A stretch of 64,000 nucleotides of DNA, taken from NCBI GenBank assembly GCA_002482525.1, contig DLGC01000020.1:112156-176155 (forward strand), in the 5' to 3' direction. Numbering within the stretch: the first letter of the stretch is position 1; every line of letters starts with the position of its first letter. Below the pieces are notes generated by a model, which did no database searches, was not told the origin of the DNA, and worked only from the letters and a program-made list of their open reading frames with translations. Of this stretch, positions 19,118-27,982 are shown in pieces. The position numbers and the translations under genes were made by a program. Source of the DNA: Propionibacteriaceae bacterium UBA7704 (lineage in GTDB: Bacteria; Actinomycetota; Actinomycetes; Propionibacteriales; Propionibacteriaceae).

Positions 19118-20773
19118 ATGGGACCGCTGTCACCCGTGTTGGCCGCCGCTATCGAGTCCTGGCGGGCTCAAGATCCTGATCCGGCAACCGTGGCCGAACT
19201 GGACACCCTGGTCGCCGACGCCCAGTCCGGCGACGTCGACGCCCGAGCCGAACTCGAAGCAGCCTTCGCCGGACCGTTGAGCTTCGGTACCGCCGGCCTG
19301 CGCGGGCGCCTCGGACCCGGGCCGGCACGAATGAACCGCGTGGTGGTCTCACAGGCCGCCGCCGGTTTGGCTCATTATCTCGTGCAGCGCGGATTCGCCG
19401 GCGGCTCGGTCATCGTCGGCTACGACGCTCGCCACAATTCGGCCGCTTTCGCGCGCGACACCGCCGAGATCCTCGCCGGGGCCGGGCTCAAACCGCTGCT
19501 GTGCGCCGAAAGCCGACCCACGCCGGTAGTGGCCTTCGGAATCCGTCACTACGGCTGTGTCGCCGCAGTGGTGGTGACCGCCTCTCACAATCCGCCGCAG
19601 GACAATGGCTACAAGGTGTATCTGGGCGATGGCTCCCAGATCGTGCCACCGGCCGATGCCGACATCGCCGCTCAGATCGCGGCGGTCGCAGCCGGATCGG
19701 TGAGCGACATTCCGCGCAGCACCGACTACACCGTCCTCGGCGACGAGCTGACTGCGGCCTATGTGGCTCGCGCCGCATCACTGGTCGCTGCGGGAACACC
19801 CACCGAACTCACCTGGGTCTATACCGCCATGCACGGTGTGGGCACTGCGGTGGTGGAGCGGGTGGTGGCCGCCACCGGCTTCAGCGCACCCCATCAGGTG
19901 CAGGCCCAGGCCGCGCCCGATCCGGACTTCCCCACGGTGGGATTCCCCAACCCGGAGGAGCCCGGAGCCATCGACTTGGCTGTGGAGTTGGCGCGCCAGG
20001 TCAACGCCGATGTAGCCGTGGCCAACGATCCCGACGCCGATCGGTGCGCCATCGCAGCGGTGATCGAGGGTCAGTGGCGGATGCTGACCGGCGACGAGTT
20101 GGGGGTGCTGTTGGCTGACGACCTGCTTCGTGGCGGCACCACCGGCACCTATGCCTGCTCCATCGTGTCCTCCACCATGTTGAGTACGGTGGCTGCGGCG
20201 TACGATCAGCCGTTCACGACCACTCTCACCGGCTTCAAATGGATCGGACGGGTACCCGGCCTGGCGTTCGGCTACGAGGAAGCGATCGGCTACTGCACCG
20301 ATCCGACTGCCGTGCCGGACAAGGATGGCATCACCACCCTGGTGCGTGTGCTGTCGTTGGTCTCCCGTCTGCGTGCGCAAGGCCGGACCATCGCCGATCG
20401 ACTCGACGAACTCGGTGTTCGCTACGGCGTGCATCACACCTCCCAACTGGCGTTCCGGGTGGAGCAACTCTCACTGATCAGTGATGCCATGGCACGGCTG
20501 CGCTCGGCCCCACCGACGACCCTGGGAGGCGAGCCGGTGACCGCTGTAGACCTCGCCGACGGATCGGCCGAACTGCCGCCCACCGACGGCATGCTCTTTG
20601 CCGGCGACACGGTACGCGTCGTGGTGCGTCCCTCGGGGACCGAGCCCAAGTTGAAGTGCTATCTGCAGGTGCGCGCGCCAGTGGATGCCGACCTGGCGAC
20701 GCAGCAAGAAGTGGCGCGCAGTGCAATGGCCGCGCTGCGGGCCGAGGCCGCCGCGATGGTGGGATTGGGCTGA
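19118..20773 (+). CDS. pmmB: Phosphohexomutase (phosphomannomutase/phosphopentomutase-like)
   Basis: A protein of 551 residues of the alpha-D-phosphohexomutase superfamily with all four domains. The phosphoserine loop is TASHNPPQDNGYKVY, the metal loop is NDPDADRCAIA, the sugar loop is GYEEAIGY, and the phosphate loop is RPSGTEPKLKCY. The long form with an N-terminal extension matches PmmB-type enzymes. It follows the purine nucleoside phosphorylase directly, which suggests a phosphopentomutase role alongside or instead of mannose. Specificity cannot be read from the sequence. Confidence 0.9.
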   Translation: MGPLSPVLAAAIESWRAQDPDPATVAELDTLVADAQSGDVDARAELEAAFAGPLSFGTAGLRGRLGPGPARMNRVVVSQAAAGLAHYLVQRGFAGGSVIVGYDARHNSAAFARDTAEILAGAGLKPLLCAESRPTPVVAFGIRHYGCVAAVVVTASHNPPQDNGYKVYLGDGSQIVPPADADIAAQIAAVAAGSVSDIPRSTDYTVLGDELTAAYVARAASLVAAGTPTELTWVYTAMHGVGTAVVERVVAATGFSAPHQVQAQAAPDPDFPTVGFPNPEEPGAIDLAVELARQVNADVAVANDPDADRCAIAAVIEGQWRMLTGDELGVLLADDLLRGGTTGTYACSIVSSTMLSTVAAAYDQPFTTTLTGFKWIGRVPGLAFGYEEAIGYCTDPTAVPDKDGITTLVRVLSLVSRLRAQGRTIADRLDELGVRYGVHHTSQLAFRVEQLSLISDAMARLRSAPPTTLGGEPVTAVDLADGSAELPPTDGMLFAGDTVRVVVRPSGTEPKLKCYLQVRAPVDADLATQQEVARSAMAALRAEAAAMVGLG

Positions 20774-20830
20774 CCCAGCCCCGCGTGGCGGCGCATAGTA
20801 GCTCAGTTTTCGAGCCGCAGTCGCCGGAAC

Positions 20831-20843
20831 CGAGACGGTCTCG
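20831..20843. promoter_or_regulatory. Short palindrome upstream of the phosphate transporter
   Basis: CGAGAC-G-GTCTCG, a perfect six-base inverted repeat 43 bases before the pit start. Position suits an operator, but it is short and I know of no matching regulator. Confidence 0.2.
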
Positions 20844-20885
20844 CTTCGATGCGACAAGACGCGATTCTGGCCCTACCATGTCACC

Positions 20886-22106
20886 GTGACCTCTGAGTTC
20901 TTACTCTTGTCGCTTGTTGTTGTCACAGCGTTAGCTTTTGATTTCACCAACGGTTTCCATGACACGGCGAATGCGATGGCCACCTCGATCGCAACGAAGG
21001 CGTTGAGTCCGAAGGCGGCGGTGACGCTTTCGGCCATCCTCAACCTTGTCGGGGCATTCCTGTCGGTAGAGGTGGCGATCACCGTCACCAACTCAGTGAT
21101 CAAGATTCAGGACAGCTCCGGCGCCGTAACACCCAGCCTCACCGCGGACGGCGGCCACGCACTGCTGGTGATTCTGATGGCGGCCTTGGCCGGCGCCATC
21201 ATCTGGAACATCCTCACCTGGCTGTGGGGCCTTCCGTCCAGTTCCTCCCATGCCCTGTTCGGCGGACTCGTCGGCGCCACCGTCGCCAGCCTCGGCTGGG
21301 GCGGCGTCAAATGGTGGGGCAGCGACGGGCATCTGGATGGCGTTCTCGGCAAGGTAGTACTGCCGGCCTTGATATCGCCGGCAGTGGCCATCGTGGTCGC
21401 TCTGGTCGGCACGCGTCTGGTCTTCGCGATCACACGCGGAGTGGCTCAGCGGTACCAGGAAGCCGGATTCCGGTGGGGCCAGATCGGTACCGCCTCATTG
21501 CTTTCGTTGTCACACGGCACCAACGACGCCCAGAAGACCATGGGGGTCATCACGCTGGCACTGATCGCGACCAACCCGACCATGCCCACCGACGAAATCC
21601 CGCTGTGGGTGAAGTTCGCGTGCGCCATGGCCATCGCCAGCGGAACCTACATCGGCGGCTGGCGCATCATCCGGACCATGGGCAAGGGTCTGGTCGAAGT
21701 GCTCTCACCGCAAGGCATGGCTGCGGAAAGCTCATCGGCTGCGGTGATTCTGACCTCATCACAGATGGGCTTCCCGCTGTCCACCACCCACGTGTGCACC
21801 GGTTCGATCATCGGTTCCGGACTGGGACGCACTGGCGCGACGGTGCGCTGGGGGGTTGCCGGCCGCATGGTCGGTGCCTGGATGATCACCTTGCCCTCGG
21901 CAGCCCTGGTCGCTGCTGCCCTGTGGTGGATCGGACACCTGCTGGGCGACGGCCTCGGCGATCTGGCGATCTTCGCCGCCTTGGTTGGTGCGGCCCTGTT
22001 CATGTGGTGGCGCTCGCGGCGCGATCCGATCAACCCGAGCAATGTCAACGACGAATGGGACGACGGCAAGCCTGCCCAGGCCGAACCTGTGCGAGAGGCG
22101 GTCTGA
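20886..22106 (+). CDS. pit: PiT family inorganic phosphate transporter
   Basis: A membrane protein of 406 residues with about ten hydrophobic segments. The duplicated PiT signatures are present: DFTNGFHDTANAMATSIATKAL near the N-terminus (quoted in part, FHDTANAMATSIAT) and SHGTNDAQKTMGVI in the second half. These carriers bring in metal-phosphate with protons. The start is GTG 20886. The stop overlaps the next small gene (TGATG), so the two are coupled. No PhoU-like gene is adjacent. Confidence 0.94.
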   Translation: MTSEFLLLSLVVVTALAFDFTNGFHDTANAMATSIATKALSPKAAVTLSAILNLVGAFLSVEVAITVTNSVIKIQDSSGAVTPSLTADGGHALLVILMAALAGAIIWNILTWLWGLPSSSSHALFGGLVGATVASLGWGGVKWWGSDGHLDGVLGKVVLPALISPAVAIVVALVGTRLVFAITRGVAQRYQEAGFRWGQIGTASLLSLSHGTNDAQKTMGVITLALIATNPTMPTDEIPLWVKFACAMAIASGTYIGGWRIIRTMGKGLVEVLSPQGMAAESSSAAVILTSSQMGFPLSTTHVCTGSIIGSGLGRTGATVRWGVAGRMVGAWMITLPSAALVAAALWWIGHLLGDGLGDLAIFAALVGAALFMWWRSRRDPINPSNVNDEWDDGKPAQAEPVREAV

Positions 22107-22414
22107 TGGATCAGCTCTGGGCCGCTTTGGAAGCCACCTGGCGGATTCTCCTCGTCGGGCTCGTGCTGGGAGCCGGGCTACCGGCGCTGTTCGCGCTCGG
22201 CGTCCGCTCGTTGGCCTGGGGCAGCGGCATCGAAGCCGGGGACCAAGCGAACGTCACCGTCTTGAAACCCCACCTGGTGGGACGGATCATCGCCTACGTT
22301 CTGTTCGCCATCGTGATCTCGGCCGTGCTGGCCGGAGTGGGCTACATCGTCGCCCACGGTTTGGGCTACAGCGTCACATTCAACGGCTTGGTGCCCACTT
22401 TCAGCCACAAGTGA
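22106..22414 (+). CDS. Small membrane protein coupled to pit
   Basis: A 102-residue protein with two hydrophobic segments (ILLVGLVLGAGLPALFALGV and IIAYVLFAIVISAVLAGVGYI). Its ATG overlaps the pit stop codon. I do not recognise a family, but small two-helix proteins following PiT genes are common in actinomycetes. A role in regulating or assembling the carrier is only a guess. Confidence 0.75.
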   Translation: MDQLWAALEATWRILLVGLVLGAGLPALFALGVRSLAWGSGIEAGDQANVTVLKPHLVGRIIAYVLFAIVISAVLAGVGYIVAHGLGYSVTFNGLVPTFSHK

Positions 22415-22426
22415 GCGCGCAGCCCC

Positions 22427-23467
22427 TCAGATACTCATTGGGGCGATGTGCCCGGTGGAATGGTCTTCGCCGTTGTTGCGCAGGTCAGCGCTGATCCGCG
22501 ACAGGAAGCGCCGCGCGGCGTCCCCCACTCGCGGGGTGAGCATGTCGGTGGGAACCGGCTGAAGCTCTACCCGAGTCGGCACTCCGGCCAGCACCAGCGG
22601 CAGAGTGTAGCCCACTGAGGACGGGAAGCTGGCCAGTACTTGGGCGACCGGTCCGCGACGGAGCTCGATCTCCAACGGCACCGTGGGCCGACGCACATCC
22701 AGGTTGGTTGCCTGCCGGATCCGGTCGAGTTTGCGATCGTCTTCCTTGCGGTGGGCGTAGTACCGGCCCTGATTGCCATGGCGACCAGCGAGCACGCTGA
22801 TCGCCGCGAGGTAGGACTCCTCGTTCACGACACCGGATTCGACCAGTGACGAGCCGACGATATCTACTCCGGGAAGGGTCCGTGGCGGGCCGAACCGGCG
22901 CCGCGTCCAGTCATAGCTGTGTTGGTTGATCTGGTGCGGCGGCATGCCGGCCACCGGCATCACGGTGAAGATCCGCACCCGATCACTACGAAAGAACCGT
23001 CGCGCATTCCAGGCAAGAGGGGTGCGCAAGGTCTCCATCATCGCCGGCGGGGCATCCCACCGTCGCAACGGCTCGCCAGACAGCAACTGGGAGGCGAACT
23101 CCATGGTGGCGGTGCCGTCGTCGACGACGACCACCTGACGCGGTCGGGCGACGACCAGCAGGGCTTGAATCATCCCGGAGAACGGATCCCCCACCACCAG
23201 CCGCCGGGCACGCGATACTCGTCCGGCCAACTGACGCACCACCTGCAGTCGCTGTGGAGTGGATTTGCGCGGGTCATACCACTCCACAGCGACGTGCTCT
23301 TCGGCGGCGAAGGCCGCCATCTGGCGCAGTTGTTCTCGTCCGGTGTGCTCCACCGGAGCCAACACCATCGCCACGGTCCGATCGGCGGCGCGCTCGGCGT
23401 GGACCCATTCCAGGAGGTTGAGGAATTGGGCCGGGCTCTCCACCAGGGCGACGGTGTCGATGGTCAT
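22427..23467 (-). CDS. Sialyltransferase-like glycosyltransferase (nonulosonic acid operon)
   Basis: A protein of 346 residues without signal or membrane segments. It resembles bacterial sialyl/polysialyltransferases (GT52/POLYST-type GT-B folds): VALVESPAQFLNLLEW at the start, VVGDPFSGMIQALL, VVVDDGTATMEFA, YYAHRKED, and FPSSVGYTLPL near the CMP-binding site. The family call rests on these patterns and on context, not on overall similarity that I could compute. Its ATG overlaps the stop of neuB by four bases. As the last gene of the operon, it could polymerise or transfer the CMP-activated sugar made by the two genes before it. Confidence 0.65.
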   Translation of the reverse strand: MTIDTVALVESPAQFLNLLEWVHAERAADRTVAMVLAPVEHTGREQLRQMAAFAAEEHVAVEWYDPRKSTPQRLQVVRQLAGRVSRARRLVVGDPFSGMIQALLVVARPRQVVVVDDGTATMEFASQLLSGEPLRRWDAPPAMMETLRTPLAWNARRFFRSDRVRIFTVMPVAGMPPHQINQHSYDWTRRRFGPPRTLPGVDIVGSSLVESGVVNEESYLAAISVLAGRHGNQGRYYAHRKEDDRKLDRIRQATNLDVRRPTVPLEIELRRGPVAQVLASFPSSVGYTLPLVLAGVPTRVELQPVPTDMLTPRVGDAARRFLSRISADLRNNGEDHSTGHIAPMSI

Positions 23468-24393
23468 GCCACTTGCACCGGCCCGGCGTTGCGATCGGCG
23501 ACCACACCGGTCACGCGGCGCAGCTTGCGCATCGCTGCCTCTTCGGCCGGGTAGACCTTCTTGACGCCGTCACCGAGGGATTCCTCGATGACGCGGATGT
23601 CCCGCACCAGGCGACGCATGCCTTCGGGCTCGACCGAGGCTGACTGGTCCGAACCCCACATGGAGCGGTCCAAGGTGATGTGACGCTCCACCATGCACGC
23701 CCCCAGCGCGACCGCACACAGCGTGGTCTGCAGGCCGACCTCATGGCCGGAGTAGCCGATCGGCACATTCGGGTATTCGGAGTTGAGGGTGTCGATCATG
23801 CGCAAGTTGAGCTGATCGGCCGGAGCCGGGTAGGTGCTGGTGGCGTGCAGCAGCACGATCTGGTCACTGCCCAGCAACTCGACGGCATGTCGAATCTGCG
23901 CCGGGGTCGACATGCCACTCGACAGGATGACGGTGCGTCCGGTGTCGCGCATGGCGGTGAGCAGATCGTCGTCGGTGAGGCACGCGGAGGCGACCTTGAA
24001 CACCTTGGGGTTGTAGGCCATCAGGAACTCAACGCTCTCGACATCCCACGGGGAGGCGAACCAGTCGATTCCGATCTCGGCGCAGTACTCGTCGATCTGA
24101 CGGAACTCGTCGGCGCCGAACTCGACCCGATGCCGGTATTCGATGTAGGTCATCCGGCCCCACGGGGTGTCGCGTTCGATCTCCCACTGGTCTCGCGGGG
24201 TGCAGACCTCGGGGGTGCGCTTCTGGAACTTGACCGCATCCATGCCGGCGGCCTTGGCGTGATCGATCAGGGCCATCGCATTCTGCAGATCGCCGTTGTG
24301 GTTGATCCCGATCTCGCCGATCACGTACACCGGCTGTTCGGGTCCCACGAGGCGATCCCCGATTTTGCGGAGCCGCGGGTTGATGGTGGTCAC
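23464..24393 (-). CDS. neuB: NeuB-family nonulosonic acid synthase lacking the C-terminal SAF domain
   Basis: A protein of 309 residues. NeuB enzymes condense phosphoenolpyruvate with a hexose (ManNAc, ManNAc-6-P, mannose-6-P or a bacillosamine relative). The TIM-barrel motifs are clear: YVIGEIGINHNGD, DAVKFQKRTPE, WFASPWDVESVEFL, VFKVASACLTDDDLL, LSSGMST, HATSTYPAP, IGYSGHEVG, and VERHITLDRSMWGSDQ. Typical NeuB proteins run to about 350 residues with a C-terminal antifreeze-like (SAF) domain. Here the protein stops soon after the barrel. Both ends overlap their neighbours by four bases, so the short form appears real. The overlaps also mark a single translational unit. Confidence 0.88.
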   Translation of the reverse strand: MTTINPRLRKIGDRLVGPEQPVYVIGEIGINHNGDLQNAMALIDHAKAAGMDAVKFQKRTPEVCTPRDQWEIERDTPWGRMTYIEYRHRVEFGADEFRQIDEYCAEIGIDWFASPWDVESVEFLMAYNPKVFKVASACLTDDDLLTAMRDTGRTVILSSGMSTPAQIRHAVELLGSDQIVLLHATSTYPAPADQLNLRMIDTLNSEYPNVPIGYSGHEVGLQTTLCAVALGACMVERHITLDRSMWGSDQSASVEPEGMRRLVRDIRVIEESLGDGVKKVYPAEEAAMRKLRRVTGVVADRNAGPVQVA

Positions 24394-25547
24394 AGTTGAT
24401 CCTCCTCAAGGATCCACGAGGCGATCTCGCGGATGGCTCCGTGCCCGCCAGGCACGGAGGTGACAGCCCGGGCCGCAGCCCGGACGCTGGGTTGGGCCGA
24501 GGCGACAGCCACCGGCCAGCCGACCTGCTCGAAGCAGGGCAGGTCATTGACGTCGTTGCCGACGTACAGCACGCGATCAGCGCTGAGTTCGTTTTCGCCG
24601 ATCCAGGACGCCAACTCCGCGCCCTTGCGGGCGATGCCGTGACGGCACTCCACGCCGAGTTTGGCGGCGCGGGCAGCCACGATCGGAACCACTTCGGTGG
24701 ACAGGAACATCACCGGCAGCCCGGCCCGACGTAGCGCGGCGATGCCCAGGCCGTCGCCGCGATGGACGGCGACCCGCTCGGTTCCGTCGGCATCGATCCA
24801 GGCGCGGTCATCGGTCTGGGTTCCGTCGAAGTCCAGAACCACCGCATCGACGTCGCCCGGCCCGGGCCGGTGATCGTGATCAAGCAGTCCGGCCAGAATC
24901 TGCGCCCGCTTCAGATCGGCAGGCTCGTCGATCTCGAGCACCCGTTCCGCCGGGGCGGGCACCGCGACGATGCGTCCGAAGAAGCGGTGGCCGTGGCGGG
25001 CGTAGCCGTCGGTGCGCATCGCATAGGCCGCGCCGGTCTCCAACCACTCCGGTTCGCGATCCTGGCGACGAGGACGGTAGGAGGAGTCGTGATTCACGCC
25101 GACGGCGCTATTGGCGCTGCGCCAGATGAAGCCATGGAACGGCGCTGCAGTGAAGGCGCTGTCGGCACCGGCCTTGATGACCCCGACAAGATCGTCGAGT
25201 TCGGCTGAGGTGATGAACGGGCTGGTGGCTTGGATCATCACCACGATCTCGGGCGGATTCTCGCCGTGGATCGCGCCGATAGCGTGGGTCAATGCCGCCT
25301 CGCTGGTGGCGGTGTCGCCAGCGAGCTCCGCGGGACGCTGCACCACGATTGCACCGGCCTGTTCGGCAGCCCGGGCGATCTCAGGGTCGTCGGTGGAGAC
25401 CGCAACCTGATCGATGAGGTCGGCACCCAACGCCGCGCGCACCGCTCGGGCCACCAACGGAACGCCCCCGATGCGGGCCACATTCTTGCCCGGGACGCCC
25501 TTGGACCCACCCCGGGCCGGGATCACGGCCAGAACCTGCCCACTCAT
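24390..25547 (-). CDS. neuA: CMP-nonulosonic acid synthetase fused to a HAD phosphatase
   Basis: A two-domain protein of 385 residues. Residues 1 to about 230 form a cytidylyltransferase: AVIPARGGSKGVPGKNV, QRPAELAGDTATSE, MIQATSPFITSAELDD, and EIDEPADL at its end. Residues about 235-385 form a KdsC-like HAD phosphatase: DFDGTQTDD (Asp239 and Asp241), the LSTEVVPIVAARAAKLG region, and YVGNDVNDLPCFEQVG. The fusion would let one protein dephosphorylate a sugar-9-phosphate and then activate it with CTP. Vertebrate CMP-sialate synthetases have a similar arrangement. The gene overlaps both neighbours by four bases. Confidence 0.88.
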   Translation of the reverse strand: MSGQVLAVIPARGGSKGVPGKNVARIGGVPLVARAVRAALGADLIDQVAVSTDDPEIARAAEQAGAIVVQRPAELAGDTATSEAALTHAIGAIHGENPPEIVVMIQATSPFITSAELDDLVGVIKAGADSAFTAAPFHGFIWRSANSAVGVNHDSSYRPRRQDREPEWLETGAAYAMRTDGYARHGHRFFGRIVAVPAPAERVLEIDEPADLKRAQILAGLLDHDHRPGPGDVDAVVLDFDGTQTDDRAWIDADGTERVAVHRGDGLGIAALRRAGLPVMFLSTEVVPIVAARAAKLGVECRHGIARKGAELASWIGENELSADRVLYVGNDVNDLPCFEQVGWPVAVASAQPSVRAAARAVTSVPGGHGAIREIASWILEEDQL

Positions 25548-26821
25548 AGTGATGCCAACCTTCGAAGTGCCGGCGCAACCACTTGGGCGCCGTGTCGATA
25601 CATATTCCGGGCGCTCTGCCGGACCACGCGTCGCAGGCCGTCGGGCGCGCCGTTGGCCAGGAACGGCACCGCTTTACCGTCGGTGCCGACGCCGTAGCCG
25701 GCCAACACCCCGGGCAGGAAGGCCTTGCCGTTGCTGAGGGTGTAGAACGGCCGCAGCGGCGGCAGCGCGCCGCCTGCCAACAGCTCCGCAACCCGCTCGG
25801 GAAGCGGATCCACCTGCGCGCCGAGGCCGTGGCTGCGCGCCCATGCCGAGTCGGCTTCGGGCAGCGCGCCGGCGTCCAAGTCGTCGAAACTGGCCAGGCA
25901 GTTCGAGCCGAGGAAGTAGGCATTGCCCAGGGATTCGCGAATCCCCAGGTCGGTGAGGACAGCCGTGGCCAAGCCGCGATGAATGGACTCCAGTGCCGCC
26001 GTGGAACTGACGGTGACCAGCAGGTCGGTGCGGTTGAGGGCCTTGCCCATGTCGCCACCGGCCAGCTTCAGGTTGCTGGGTCGATCAGTTCCCAGCGAGC
26101 GCACGATCTCGTCGTAGGGATAGGGCTCGACGTGGGTGACGACTTCACCGGGCAGGCCGCGCAACTTGATGAGCACATCGCGCTCGGGATGCTGGGCAGC
26201 ATGCTCGGCAAGACGCTCGACCACGTAGCGCCGCTGGGAGCGGCTGTTTGGGACGTCCGGTTGACCGGCGAAGGTCACGGTGAAGCGCGGGTTCACCCGC
26301 TGGCCCGGTTCGCGCAGAAAGGGAAGTCGGCTCTGCACCAGCGAAGTGCTGGGATACCCGACGCCATCGAGGACGCCACGGAATCGCTCGAGGTCTGCGG
26401 GACTGTTGGCGACGATCACGTCGGCTCCGGCACGCAGTAGCAGCCCTTCGACGACCCGCTCATAGACCACGCCGACGTAGCCGGTTATCACCAGCGGCCG
26501 GGACTCGAGTTCAGCATGGGCCAGCAGATGCAGCATGGCCTGTACGCCGGTACCGGGCAGGGAGAGCACCAGTACATCCACCGGGTTGGCGGTGAGGGCG
26601 GCTACCAGTTCGCCGGCGGAGACGACAATGACCGAGTCGGGGTTGATCCCGGCCTCGGCTAGTTGGCGCTGGCTCGGCGTCTGCGCGCCGGCGAACTGAT
26701 AACCCGTTATGGCGACGCCGGGGTGCAGTCGGCGGGCGAGCCCGAGGCCCCACTTCCATCGACTGTCAGCGTCCGCGAGCACGGCCACCGAACGCACGGG
26801 GCGGTTCTTGGTCGTAGGCAC
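25544..26821 (-). CDS. Putative glycosyltransferase (DUF6716-like), first gene of the nonulosonic acid operon
   Basis: A protein of 425 residues with no signal peptide. It looks like a GT-B fold: an N-terminal half starting SVAVLADADSRWKWGLGLARRL, and a second half with FTVTFAGQPDVP, YPYDEIVRSL and VTVSSTAALESIHRGLATAVL, the last being the usual donor-site serine loop of CDP-glycerol/sialic acid type transferases. I recall this family from actinobacterial nonulosonic acid and capsule loci, but no function has been shown to my knowledge. It starts the operon, with 99 bases of upstream space after add. Confidence 0.6.
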   Translation of the reverse strand: MPTTKNRPVRSVAVLADADSRWKWGLGLARRLHPGVAITGYQFAGAQTPSQRQLAEAGINPDSVIVVSAGELVAALTANPVDVLVLSLPGTGVQAMLHLLAHAELESRPLVITGYVGVVYERVVEGLLLRAGADVIVANSPADLERFRGVLDGVGYPSTSLVQSRLPFLREPGQRVNPRFTVTFAGQPDVPNSRSQRRYVVERLAEHAAQHPERDVLIKLRGLPGEVVTHVEPYPYDEIVRSLGTDRPSNLKLAGGDMGKALNRTDLLVTVSSTAALESIHRGLATAVLTDLGIRESLGNAYFLGSNCLASFDDLDAGALPEADSAWARSHGLGAQVDPLPERVAELLAGGALPPLRPFYTLSNGKAFLPGVLAGYGVGTDGKAVPFLANGAPDGLRRVVRQSARNMYRHGAQVVAPALRRLASL

Positions 26822-26920
26822 AAGCCGAAGTTAGGCTCGGCATCTGCCGCGGTGATCAACCGTAGGCGAACCTTCGGTGAACGATTCCCCAACTGTTCGG
26901 GGAGGGGCCCTCAGTCAGGC

Positions 26921-27982
26921 TCAGAGGGCGTTGAAGCCTTGGTTCACTTTCTCGATGAGCTGTTGACGCTCGTCGAAGTGCAGGAACGCGGCGCCGGCAG
27001 CATTGAGGGTGAAGGCGCGTAAAGCCTCGAGGTCGTAGCCGAACGCCTCACTGAGCAAGAAGAACTCTCGACTCATCGTGGTGGCGCTCATCAGCCGGTT
27101 GTCGCAGTTCACCGTCACGCAGAAGCCAGCCTCGGCCAGGCGTCCGAACGGATGGTCCTCAACCCGGTCGCAGATACCAGTCTGCAGATTGGACGACGGG
27201 CAGACCTCCAAGGGAATCTGTCGATCCAGAACGTATTGAGCCAGGTCGCCAAGGGCGCCGTCCTCGGCGATGTCTTCCACCAGACGGACGCCGTGCCCGA
27301 CCCGCGAGCAGCCGCAGCGGCCGACCGCGCCGGCGACGGAGTCGGCGCCAGCCGCCTCACCAGCATGAATGGTGAACGGCAGGAAGTTCTCGCGCAGCAG
27401 ATCAAAGGACTCCACAAAGCGCGTAGGCGCGAAGCCGTCCTCGGCGCCGGCGATGTCGAATCCGCACACCGAGTCGTTCCGATAGGCCACGGCCAGTTCG
27501 GCGATCTCGGTGCTCGGTTCGGGGACGTGGCGCATCGCAGTGACGATCTGACGGGCCACGATGTCGTGGCCCTGCTGGCGCGCCTGCGCCATTCCTTCGG
27601 CCAGGCCGTCGCGCACAGCCTCGACAACATTGCTGAGGCTCAAGCCACCCGCAGTGTGCTGCTCGGGCGCCCACCGCGCCTCGGCGTAGATCACGCCGTC
27701 GGCTGCCTGGTCGAGCACGAACTCGCGGGCGACCCGTCGCAACGAATCGGCGGTCTGCATCACGGCCACGGTGTGGGCGAAAGTTTCCAGATAGCGCACC
27801 AGGGAGCCGGAGTCGGCGGCTTCGTAGAACCAGCGGCCCAGCGCCTCAGCGTTGTCGGCGGGCAGCGCATGGCCGACCTTGGCTGCCTCCTCGATCACGG
27901 TCTGCGGGCGTAGGCCGCCGTCCAGGTGATCGTGGAGGGCCACTTTCGGCATGGCACGACAGGTTTCGATGGAGACGCTCAT
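26921..27982 (-). CDS. add: Adenosine deaminase
   Basis: A protein of 353 residues that converts adenosine to inosine. Zinc site motifs: LHDHLDGGLRP (His-x-His), HAGEAAG, the catalytic RVGHGVRL, and VNCDNRLMS. The length fits the prokaryotic class. The ATG overlaps the cdd stop by four bases. It is the last gene of the nucleoside uptake/salvage operon and yields inosine for the phosphorylase at 18.3 kb. A six-base inverted repeat around the stop codon (26907-26929) may help termination. Confidence 0.95.
   Translation of the reverse strand: MSVSIETCRAMPKVALHDHLDGGLRPQTVIEEAAKVGHALPADNAEALGRWFYEAADSGSLVRYLETFAHTVAVMQTADSLRRVAREFVLDQAADGVIYAEARWAPEQHTAGGLSLSNVVEAVRDGLAEGMAQARQQGHDIVARQIVTAMRHVPEPSTEIAELAVAYRNDSVCGFDIAGAEDGFAPTRFVESFDLLRENFLPFTIHAGEAAGADSVAGAVGRCGCSRVGHGVRLVEDIAEDGALGDLAQYVLDRQIPLEVCPSSNLQTGICDRVEDHPFGRLAEAGFCVTVNCDNRLMSATTMSREFFLLSEAFGYDLEALRAFTLNAAGAAFLHFDERQQLIEKVNQGFNAL

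Noticed and set aside
21224..22105. Long frame leading into the small protein after pit
   Set aside because: It overlaps pit in another frame; the ATG at 22106 overlapping the pit stop is the natural start.
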